From assembly GCA_002727755.1 (NCBI GenBank), contig PBXX01000021.1, forward strand, positions 1 to 5,520: a stretch of DNA of 5,520 bases, given 5' to 3'. The first letter of the stretch is position 1. Each line of letters begins with the position of its first letter. The DNA comes from Gammaproteobacteria bacterium. Lineage in GTDB: Bacteria > Pseudomonadota > Gammaproteobacteria > Pseudomonadales > Pseudohongiellaceae. A program made the translations under genes and the position numbers. Positions 1 to 5,520 of the stretch are shown in pieces. The notes below the pieces were generated by a model. The model saw only the letters and a list, made by a program, of their open reading frames with translations. It was not told the DNA's origin and made no database searches.

Positions 1-1677
1 TTTAACTCAAACATTCGAATTCAAGGCCTGAATGGGAAATATACTCAGCTTCTTCGCGATGGTTTGCCCATGTATGGCGGGTTTTCATCTGGCCTAGGGC
101 TGCTGCAGATCGCGCCTTTGGATCTCCAACAAGTGGAGGTTATAAAGGGCGCAAATTCCACCCTCTATGGAGGCGGCGCCATAGCCGGATTAGTCAATTT
201 GGTGACTAAAAAGCCTGGGATAGAACCTGAGACTTCAATGCTACTCAATGCGACTTCTGCGGGTGGATTGGATGCAAGTGGTTTCCATACATCCACACAA
301 GGGAGTCTGGGGAAGAGAATTTTTGCCTCTTATAACAAGAGCGATGCTTACGATTCGGCAGATAACGGGTTTAGTGCTATTCCGGAATTCGAGCGTTGGA
401 CTTTAAATCCACACCTTTTTATCGAAAATTCAAATAGTCAATTCAGCCTAGGATTTAACGCAGTCAAAGAAAATCGAATCGGTGGTGACATGGATTACAT
501 TGATGGTGACCGAGATTCCGCCGCATATTTTGAAAAGATTGCAACAGATCGATTTTCGACGCAGTTGGAATATATATCTCAACTGCAATCGGGTAATGAG
601 TTCGTGATTCGAAATAGCGTAAATCACTATAAACAAAATTTAAAAGTGCCAGAACACTTTTTTAAGGGCACACAACTTTCCAGTTTTTCAGAAGCTCATC
701 TATTAGGTTCTGGAGAGTTAATGGAATGGGTAGTTGGTTTAAATCTATGGACAGAAAAATTCGATCAAGACATATTAAGCTCACCTTTGGCTTTGGATTT
801 TGATACTCAAACGGTAGGTGTGTTTGCCCAGGGAACATTTTACTTAAATGAGCTCTGGTCGGTTGAGGGTGGTTTACGTTTTGACTCAACATCTGAGTAT
901 GGAAGTCTCTTCCTGCCTCGAGTCTCACTTTTATATAAGCCAAGCGCGCGTACCACACTCAGAATAGGAGGAGGATCAGGGTACAAGGAGCCAACGGTAT
1001 TTGGAGAGGAGTCGGAGGTAATTCAGTATCGCGGAATATTGCCGTTAGAAATGGAGCAGTTAGTTGCAGAGGAATCAACGGGTTTTAATGTTGACCTTAA
1101 TCAAGAGTTTGTTCTTGCCAATGGCGCTACGTTGGATATCAATTTGTTACTCTTTACCACTCGGGTGGATAATCCTTTGCGGCTGGTCGATGTAGGTAAT
1201 AAGCAATTTGCGTATCGTCAGCCGGATGACTTCCTTGAAACTCAGGGCACAGAGTTGGGAGTAGTGTGGCGTTGGAACGATTTTAAGTATTTCTTCGGCT
1301 ACACTCATGCCGACGTAAGGGAACACACTAAAACTGGAGCAAGAATGGCTCCTCTTATGCCGAAGGATCGTGTCAATAATGTTTTTGTATACGAGCGTGA
1401 GGATGATTTCAGAATAGGACTAGAGGCCTACTATTACGGTCGTCAGGGATTAACCGATGGCAGCATGGCAAGGGACTTTTGGATTTTTGGATTAATGATG
1501 GAAAAAAGAATTGATGAGGACTTTTCAGTCTTTCTCAATTTCGAAAACTTTTCTGATACCCGCCAGACTCGGTTCGGTTCAATCTATACCGGTTCAAGAC
1601 TCAATCCAATTTTTGCAGATATATTTGCACCTCTCGATGGCTCTGTGATTAACGGAGGTATAAAAATACGGCTGTGA
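1..1677 (+). CDS. TonB-dependent outer-membrane receptor, 5'-truncated by the window edge
   Basis: This is an outer-membrane beta-barrel that takes up a scarce ligand using energy from TonB-ExbBD. The reading frame is open from base 1, so the gene starts upstream; the first internal ATG (base 64) lies inside the plug domain and is not the true start. The 558 visible residues begin in the plug (NIRIQGLNG, then LLRDGLPMYGGF). The conserved plug motif VEVIKGANSTLYGGG follows at about residues 45-59, then AGLVNLVTKK. The rest is the barrel, rich in alternating aromatic and polar strands, ending GGIKIRL. The barrel ends in Leu rather than the usual Phe. The family is normally 650-800 residues, so roughly 100-200 are missing: the signal peptide, the TonB box and perhaps an N-terminal carboxypeptidase-regulatory-like domain. 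I see no cysteine in the visible part. The ligand cannot be read from the sequence. The family call is firm; the specificity is unknown. Confidence 0.93.
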   Translation, partial: FNSNIRIQGLNGKYTQLLRDGLPMYGGFSSGLGLLQIAPLDLQQVEVIKGANSTLYGGGAIAGLVNLVTKKPGIEPETSMLLNATSAGGLDASGFHTSTQGSLGKRIFASYNKSDAYDSADNGFSAIPEFERWTLNPHLFIENSNSQFSLGFNAVKENRIGGDMDYIDGDRDSAAYFEKIATDRFSTQLEYISQLQSGNEFVIRNSVNHYKQNLKVPEHFFKGTQLSSFSEAHLLGSGELMEWVVGLNLWTEKFDQDILSSPLALDFDTQTVGVFAQGTFYLNELWSVEGGLRFDSTSEYGSLFLPRVSLLYKPSARTTLRIGGGSGYKEPTVFGEESEVIQYRGILPLEMEQLVAEESTGFNVDLNQEFVLANGATLDINLLLFTTRVDNPLRLVDVGNKQFAYRQPDDFLETQGTELGVVWRWNDFKYFFGYTHADVREHTKTGARMAPLMPKDRVNNVFVYEREDDFRIGLEAYYYGRQGLTDGSMARDFWIFGLMMEKRIDEDFSVFLNFENFSDTRQTRFGSIYTGSRLNPIFADIFAPLDGSVINGGIKIRL

Positions 1678-1768
1678 TTACAGTCACTGACACGCAGACC
1701 ATATTTATGTGAAGATTCTGCCGTGATTATTTGGGAATGTGTTTTTCTGAAATTGGGAGTCGTTATAA

Positions 1769-2134
1769 ATGAGAAGATTGTTTATTTTCGCGATTTTTGG
1801 ATATTCCTTGTCTTGTTTGGGTCAAACATATAGTGGGACTTGGACGCTCGAGGGGAATAATGCAATTAATTCAACACAGTTGAGTCTTGATATTTCCCCT
1901 AGGCGCTTTTTCTATGACGCACTTGGCAGTATCAATATTCCAGAAGGCTTGCGGCTTATAACTGGGACTTGCGTGGATGCAAACTCTGGGGGCATTACCT
2001 GCACTCTGCTTGGGCCGGGAGCTGAATCATTTAAGCTGGCTATCAATTCAGACGCAAACGGTGTCTTAGTTTACTTCCAAAAGGATGCTACGTCTGGAGA
2101 GGAGCAACAGGCCATTTTCAATGGTTTGCGTTGA
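1769..2134 (+). CDS. small secreted protein of unknown function
   Basis: I do not recognise this 121-residue protein. The N-terminus is a clear signal peptide: MRR, then a hydrophobic stretch (LFIFAIFGYSLSCLG), with likely cleavage before QTYSG at about residue 19. C16 is not in a good lipobox (SLSC has Ser at -3), so a soluble periplasmic or secreted form is more likely than a lipoprotein. The mature part is about 103 residues and looks beta-rich. Its only two cysteines are about ten residues apart (GTCVDANSGGITC), which suits a disulfide-closed hairpin outside the cytoplasm. The start is supported by GGGAG at 1755-1759, nine bases before the ATG. It lies 91 bases after the receptor gene on the same strand with no obvious terminator between, so it may share that transcript. 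It converges on the dehydrogenase gene with 22 bases between stops. That it is a real gene is likely, from the leader, the ribosome-binding site and the tight packing; its function is open. Confidence 0.78.
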   Translation: MRRLFIFAIFGYSLSCLGQTYSGTWTLEGNNAINSTQLSLDISPRRFFYDALGSINIPEGLRLITGTCVDANSGGITCTLLGPGAESFKLAINSDANGVLVYFQKDATSGEEQQAIFNGLR

Positions 2135-2156
2135 CCTATTTAAAACTGTGACATCA

Positions 2157-4127
2157 TCAAGGTTGGTTTTTATAGACCCGTAAGCGGCCAGGGATATTGC
2201 CTCCAGAAATTGCGACTGCTAGATACTGTACACCATCAATTTCATATGTCATAGGAGTTCCAGTTTGTTGTGCAGGCATTGGCAAACTTCCGACTTGCTC
2301 ACCGGTCAGCTTGTTATAAGCTCTCAGCAAAGCCTCCTGTTCGCCATCTTTGTTTGTGTACGCACCGCCATCACCGGCAATCACCAGGGTTTTAGTAACA
2401 AGTAAGCCGACACGACCGACTTGACCAGTACGTGGAATATCTAACCCAACTAACGCCGGGTGCTTGCTTATCGAGTCTGGTGTCTCCCCATGTATTGCAC
2501 TCCAAAGGGTTTCACCTAGATTTAAGTCGATTGCAACAATCTGCCCATAAGGGGGTTTAATCAATGGTAATCCATCTACTCGCAGCGGTGGCGCATCCCG
2601 AGATTGCAGGTTTATAAAGTTCATATCTGAACGATCCGGTCGACTGCTCATCGACATCCGCCCGACGTCGGATTTGCTGAAGATGTACATAATCCCAGTC
2701 TCTGGGTCAGCCGCCCCTCCTGGCCAGTTGGCTCCACCTGTTTGGGAGGGCATAAATAAAGTACCAAATGTCCCATCATCAGCCTCTGCTAGAGATGGTG
2801 GCATATAAATCTCGCCGTAGCGATATTTCTCTAGAATCTCTCTGGCCTTCTTTCTCAATTCTGGAGTGAAGTCAATGAGCTCTTCCTCGCTGAGTCCTTG
2901 TCGCGCGAATGGCGGAGGCTTGACAGGTATTGGCTGGGTTGGCGAAAGCCGCTCTCCCGGCACATCAGAGGCTGGGACAGGAACTTCTTCGATATCAAAT
3001 AAAGGTTCCCCAGTTTCTCGATCGAAAACAAAAGTGAAACCCTGCTTGACTGGTTGGGCTAGCGCAGCCTTTTTTTGTCCGTCGATATTCAAATCAACGA
3101 GAATTGGCGCTGCAGGAATATCCCAGTCCCACACATCATGATGAGTGGTTTGAAAGTGCCACTTTCGCTCACCTGACTTTACATCAATTGCGACAACACT
3201 GTTTGTGAATAGATTGTCTCCATGGCGGTGGCCTCCATAAGAATCACCAGTCGCCGTTTCGGTGGGTAGGTAAACAACCCCAAGCACGGGATCTGCGGTC
3301 ATCTGTGCCCAAACGCCACCATAGCCGGTGAAGGTCCAGGAGTTGTTCAGCCAAGTGTCATTGCCGTACTCGTTTGACTGAGGAATGGTGTGGAATATCC
3401 AAAGTCGATTACCTGTTTGGGCGTCGTAGCCGCGAACATGGCCTTTCGGCTTTTCCCGACTCGTAGGCATCCTTCCGGGACGAAATGCCGAACCGACGAT
3501 GACAATCCCATTTGATATGATAGGTGCAGCATGAAGACCTACCTCACCAGTCTCAAGATCTAAGCTCTGATCAAATTCTTGTTTTAAATCAACGATGCCT
3601 TCCAGGCCAAAATCCTTAAGACGCGTTCCGGTTTCTGCATCCAAGGCAATCATCTGATACCCAGGTGTCACATATATTATTCTGCCCATTTCGCTACCAT
3701 CATCCCACCAAGCAAGTCCTCGTCCAGAAAGCTTTCGAGGGGCATTCGATGCGCGCGCTCCTTCATCAATACGTGATATCCATAGTATTTCTCCTGTAAG
3801 TGCATCAAGGGCAACAACAGCTCGTCTGCTTCCGGCGGTAGTGTAGATGGTCCGGTTAACCATCAGTGGGGTTGACTGAAAATTAAATTCGGGGCTGATG
3901 CCGAAGTTGCTAGTATCAAATTCCCAAGCTATTTCAAGATCGTTGAAATTGTCATGATTAATTGTGTCGAGGGGAGAGTAGTGGGTGCTTGCTAAATCGC
4001 CCCCGTAGGTGCGCCACTCTTGATCTTGAGCTAATACGGAATAGCACAAAGCAACTGAAAAGTTCGCTAATGCAAGTCTAGTTATTATTTTGATTAATTT
4101 GCGACAGGTATTCGAAGGGATAATCAT
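2157..4127 (-). CDS. secreted PQQ-dependent dehydrogenase (quinoprotein, glucose-dehydrogenase-like)
   Basis: This is a periplasmic oxidoreductase that uses pyrroloquinoline quinone to oxidise an alcohol or sugar. I start it at the ATG at 4125-4127 (656 residues). A TTG at 4167-4169 would add 14 residues but has no ribosome-binding site and lies upstream of a consensus -10 box. The leader has basic residues, then LALANFSVALCYSVLA, with cleavage at VLA|QDQEW (after residue 33). Propeller-blade W-motifs recur: VVALDALTGEILW (104-116), MIALDAETG (159), VRGYDAQTGNRLW (231), VVAIDVKSGERKW (311), FVFDRETG (367), IVAIDLNLGETLW (530) and LRAYNKLTG (601). HHDVWDWD (329-336) matches the mGDH region holding the catalytic Asp, and K361 in PVKQG matches the PQQ-contacting Lys. 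The C-terminus has TGTPMTYEIDGVQYL. Both cysteines lie in the leader, so the mature enzyme has no vicinal disulfide and no CXXCH haem. It also lacks the five-helix anchor of Gcd. The substrate is unknown. Confidence 0.93.
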   Translation of the reverse strand: MIIPSNTCRKLIKIITRLALANFSVALCYSVLAQDQEWRTYGGDLASTHYSPLDTINHDNFNDLEIAWEFDTSNFGISPEFNFQSTPLMVNRTIYTTAGSRRAVVALDALTGEILWISRIDEGARASNAPRKLSGRGLAWWDDGSEMGRIIYVTPGYQMIALDAETGTRLKDFGLEGIVDLKQEFDQSLDLETGEVGLHAAPIISNGIVIVGSAFRPGRMPTSREKPKGHVRGYDAQTGNRLWIFHTIPQSNEYGNDTWLNNSWTFTGYGGVWAQMTADPVLGVVYLPTETATGDSYGGHRHGDNLFTNSVVAIDVKSGERKWHFQTTHHDVWDWDIPAAPILVDLNIDGQKKAALAQPVKQGFTFVFDRETGEPLFDIEEVPVPASDVPGERLSPTQPIPVKPPPFARQGLSEEELIDFTPELRKKAREILEKYRYGEIYMPPSLAEADDGTFGTLFMPSQTGGANWPGGAADPETGIMYIFSKSDVGRMSMSSRPDRSDMNFINLQSRDAPPLRVDGLPLIKPPYGQIVAIDLNLGETLWSAIHGETPDSISKHPALVGLDIPRTGQVGRVGLLVTKTLVIAGDGGAYTNKDGEQEALLRAYNKLTGEQVGSLPMPAQQTGTPMTYEIDGVQYLAVAISGGNIPGRLRVYKNQP

Positions 4128-4157
4128 TTTCTTCTTTGATATGCCAAGAGTCTTATC

Positions 4158-4163
4158 ATTATA
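4158..4163 (-). promoter_or_regulatory. putative -10 box for the PQQ dehydrogenase gene
   Basis: The minus strand reads TATAAT, an exact sigma-70 -10 hexamer, with its downstream end 30 bases from the ATG at 4127. A transcript would begin near 4151, giving a leader of about 24 bases. No good -35 hexamer is present at 16-18 bases spacing (the sequence there is around TCGGCT), so the promoter may be weak or activator-dependent. It would allow the dehydrogenase to be transcribed separately from the GST gene upstream. AT-rich spacers can carry this hexamer by chance. Confidence 0.45.
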
Positions 4164-4179
4164 AACCAAACGTTTTGTT

Positions 4180-4216
4180 CAGCCGAGTATCTCCGTCATG
4201 AAAACGGCAGAGGCTG
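4180..4216 (-). repeat. imperfect inverted repeat between the GST and dehydrogenase genes
   Basis: Directly after the GST stop codon the minus strand can fold into a two-part hairpin. The outer arms are CAGCC (4212-4216) and GGCTG (4180-4184). The inner arms are CCGT (4204-4207) and ACGG (4193-4196) around a seven-base loop, and TCT/AGA can extend the inner stem past one bulged G. No U-run follows on either strand, so it does not look like a standard intrinsic terminator. It may be a weak terminator, a 3'-end stabilising structure for the GST mRNA, or chance. Confidence 0.35.
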
Positions 4217-5038
4217 TTAAGTAAGGCAGGCTATCAGTTTCGATGCCAGTATTTCGATACCCTCCAGTTCTGTATCACCTAACTCTAGCTCGTGGGTTCT
4301 CTCCCCCATAACTCCTTTTCCTGACAGATATGGGCCGTATAGTTTCCACTGAGCAGAGCTTCTGTATTTTGACATGTTCGGGCGAGTTGCCATCATTTTT
4401 TGATGTTTGGCAAGTGCCGGTTTACTTCCAAAGAGTAATTCAACAGCAGCAGGACCGCTTTCAACTTCGAGCATCCGCTGCGTCAGGATATCGACAATAT
4501 AAAAAATGGCGAAATCCGCCATGCTCACTTCACTCCCGACCGCGAAGCCACTGGTACTTTTATCAAGAATATCCTCAAGATTGCTAAACTTTAAGGGTAA
4601 CCCTGAAGTTGGGCCAGCAAAGCCTCCGATTACATCGCGATCCCAGTCTCTAAAGCCCCAAAGCGCATAGGATATGTTTATTAATATATCCTCATATATA
4701 TGGTCAGAGATCATGATGACCTTCGCGCGATCCAGAGGGCTTTTAGGCATGTAGCCAGCGATTTCTGCGACATACTGAGAACAAGCGCCTGTCTCGTTGA
4801 TAGTAGCACCATGATGCTGCACAACCGGTAACGCTTTAAACGGCCCGGCGAGCTCGGGCAAAAACTTTTTAGTACTCTCCCAGGTGCCGCCAAGAAAGTC
4901 TTCGTCGATATCGACGAGGTCGTCAATGAAGTCAAGATCAGCATCGTAGGCCATATAACGCATTAGCATGCCGCGGCCTGCGCAATTCCAGTAACGCAGC
5001 ACAAGTTTGTTTTCAGAATCGGCGTGTGTTTGCGACAT
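4217..5038 (-). CDS. glutathione S-transferase family protein, sigma-like, with C-terminal extension
   Basis: This is a probable cytoplasmic transferase that would conjugate glutathione to an electrophile, or bind or isomerise such a compound. There is no signal peptide. The N-terminal thioredoxin-like domain starts KLVLRYWNCAGRG (residues 11-23). Y16 sits where sigma and alpha classes carry the catalytic Tyr, and the following GR is typical of sigma enzymes. LPVV (70-73) gives the cis-proline P71. NETGA (81-85) fills the glutathione gamma-glutamyl site, where sigma enzymes usually have QS. The helical C-domain contains VGSEVSMADFAIF (167-179), whose S172-x-x-D175 is the GST N-capping box. 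At 273 residues it exceeds the usual 200-210; the extra is mainly a tail after about 233 with an acidic patch (HELELGDTELEG). AGGAG at 5047-5051, eight bases before the ATG, fixes the start. It lies downstream of ssrA and 89 bases before the dehydrogenase start. The fold is confident; class and substrate are less so. Confidence 0.87.
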   Translation of the reverse strand: MSQTHADSENKLVLRYWNCAGRGMLMRYMAYDADLDFIDDLVDIDEDFLGGTWESTKKFLPELAGPFKALPVVQHHGATINETGACSQYVAEIAGYMPKSPLDRAKVIMISDHIYEDILINISYALWGFRDWDRDVIGGFAGPTSGLPLKFSNLEDILDKSTSGFAVGSEVSMADFAIFYIVDILTQRMLEVESGPAAVELLFGSKPALAKHQKMMATRPNMSKYRSSAQWKLYGPYLSGKGVMGERTHELELGDTELEGIEILASKLIACLT

Positions 5039-5046
5039 TATTATTT

Positions 5047-5051
5047 CTCCT
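5047..5051 (-). promoter_or_regulatory. ribosome-binding site of the GST gene
   Basis: The minus strand reads AGGAG followed by eight bases and then the ATG at 5036-5038. This is the strongest Shine-Dalgarno sequence in the window and settles the GST start. The next in-frame Met (residue 23) would delete the strand carrying the catalytic Tyr. Confidence 0.8.
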
Positions 5052-5153
5052 AAAATTGCGGCTCAAGTTCAGCTAAACAGTTCCGAGGTCAACCGTAAGC
5101 TGCGCCATCCTAGCGGGAACATACTTATTTTGATTAGCGACTGCCTGATTGTT

Positions 5154-5514
5154 TGGTGGAGGCGGGGAGAGTTGAACTCCCGTCCGTCAGCTCGCGGCCT
5201 GCAGATCTACATGTTTAGCATCGTCTATTAAATTAACCCTTCTCGACCCGACGCGCAGGGTGAGTTAGGGCGAGTCTGAAAAATTTGACTACTCAAGTTC
5301 AGACACCCTGAGCAGCGGTCCCGTTCTATATGACGATTGCTAACACCGGTTTACGGGCATCCCTGTGGCAATCGCTAGCCGGCTATATTAAGCAGCTAGA
5401 GCGTAGTTGTCGTCGTTGGCAACTATATAATTGCAGTAATTGTTTTACGAGAGTCACTACCCTCTCGACATGCACTCCAGGTGTTGATACCGGCGTCGAA
5501 TCCGAATCGCCCCC
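5154..5514 (-). ncRNA. ssrA: transfer-messenger RNA (tmRNA, 10Sa RNA), complete
   Basis: This 361-base RNA rescues stalled ribosomes: charged with alanine and bound by SmpB, it enters an empty A site and supplies a degradation tag. The 5' end GGGGGCG (5508-5514) pairs with CGCCTCC near the 3' end to give a 7-bp acceptor stem. Its third pair is G:U, the alanyl-tRNA synthetase identity pair. Discriminator A and an encoded CCA follow, ending at 5154. The T arm is GGGAG-TTCAACT-CTCCC. Other typical parts are ATTCGACGCCGG near the 5' end and pseudoknot 1 with CGAGAG/CTCTCG. An open tag frame encodes ANDDNYALAA. Further helices follow: CGATTGC/GCAATCG, and nested CAGGGTG/CACCCTG and TCTGAA/TTCAGA. 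The long closing helix can pair CCTG and GCATGT with ACATGT and CAGG. It is a one-piece tmRNA, not the permuted alphaproteobacterial kind. The promoter lies off the right edge; only six bases precede the gene. Confidence 0.97.
5388..5420 (-). other. tmRNA tag-peptide reading frame (ANDDNYALAA)
   Basis: The resume codon GCC (5418-5420) follows the sequence TATAGTT and opens ten codons reading ANDDNYALAA, ending in TAA. With the alanine carried by the tmRNA, the added tag is AANDDNYALAA. The C-terminal ALAA is the signal recognised by ClpXP and ClpAP. The first Asp pair replaces the DE of the E. coli tag (ANDENYALAA); the DD form is known from Pseudomonas and related gammaproteobacteria. Confidence 0.95.
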
Positions 5515-5520
5515 TTCGTA

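Noticed and set aside
1678..1768. Promoter between the receptor and the small secreted protein
   Set aside because: A TGATTATTT extended -10-like string and a CTGACA are present, but they are not correctly spaced with a convincing partner, so I do not call it.
1769..1822. Lipoprotein signal in the small secreted protein (Cys16)
   Set aside because: The residues before the Cys are SLS, with Ser rather than Leu, Val or Ile at -3, and cleavage before Gln19 fits an ordinary signal peptidase I site better.
2866..3532. Open frames inside the dehydrogenase gene (plus strand 2866-3141, minus strand 3347-3532)
   Set aside because: They overlap strongly conserved propeller motifs of the PQQ enzyme in another frame, and their translations are low-complexity or featureless.
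4330..4944. Open frames on both strands inside the GST gene (plus strand 4330-4587, minus strand 4711-4944)
   Set aside because: They are shadows of the GST coding sequence, with no ribosome-binding site and no recognisable protein features. The GST frame explains this stretch.
5154..5220. tRNA-like T arm, acceptor strand and CCA, suggesting a tRNA gene
   Set aside because: The matching 5' acceptor strand lies about 350 bases away at 5508-5514 and a tag frame sits between, so it is the 3' domain of tmRNA.
5007..5231. Plus-strand frame of 74 codons containing RRGELNSRPSA
   Set aside because: It is the antisense translation of the tmRNA 3' end plus the start of the GST gene. ELNSRPS-type peptides are a well-known false gene call over the T arm of tRNA and tmRNA genes.
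5062..5302. Eleven-base direct repeat CTCAAGTTCAG at 5062-5072 and 5292-5302
   Set aside because: A few 11-base repeats are expected by chance in a window this size, and the second copy is part of a tmRNA helix. It is not good evidence for an att site.

Overview
The window looks like a chromosomal stretch from a gammaproteobacterium. The main evidence is a complete tmRNA gene at the right edge, on the minus strand, whose tag reads ANDDNYALAA, the Pseudomonas-type gammaproteobacterial tag. Its 3' half carries the G3:U70 acceptor pair and an encoded CCA. Envelope-directed proteins dominate the rest: an outer-membrane TonB-dependent receptor, a small secreted protein and a periplasmic PQQ enzyme. 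That suits a Gram-negative heterotroph, possibly marine or freshwater, although habitat is a guess.

Layout from left to right. Bases 1-1677 (+) hold the C-terminal part of a TonB-dependent receptor whose N-terminus lies off the left edge. Bases 1769-2134 (+) hold a 121-residue protein with a signal peptide that I do not recognise. It could share a transcript with the receptor. After a 22-base convergent gap, bases 2157-4127 (-) encode a secreted PQQ-dependent dehydrogenase of the glucose-dehydrogenase-like type. A consensus -10 box sits just upstream of the ATG chosen here. Bases 4217-5038 (-) encode a glutathione S-transferase resembling the sigma class, with a strong ribosome-binding site. 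Bases 5154-5514 (-) are ssrA (tmRNA), complete to its first base. Its promoter would lie off the right edge.

The minus-strand order is therefore ssrA, GST, PQQ dehydrogenase. The plus-strand receptor and secreted protein converge on it. Functionally, the receptor would bring a scarce ligand across the outer membrane. The PQQ enzyme would oxidise an alcohol or sugar in the periplasm and pass electrons to the respiratory chain. The GST would act in the cytoplasm. A link between receptor and dehydrogenase (uptake of PQQ or of the substrate) is plausible but unproven.

I did not find a clearly new multi-gene system. The points most worth following are the unknown secreted protein, the receptor/PQQ-enzyme pairing, the substrate of the dehydrogenase, and whether the region downstream of ssrA is a genomic-island insertion. 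Coding density is high, and no gap without a gene exceeds about 115 bases.
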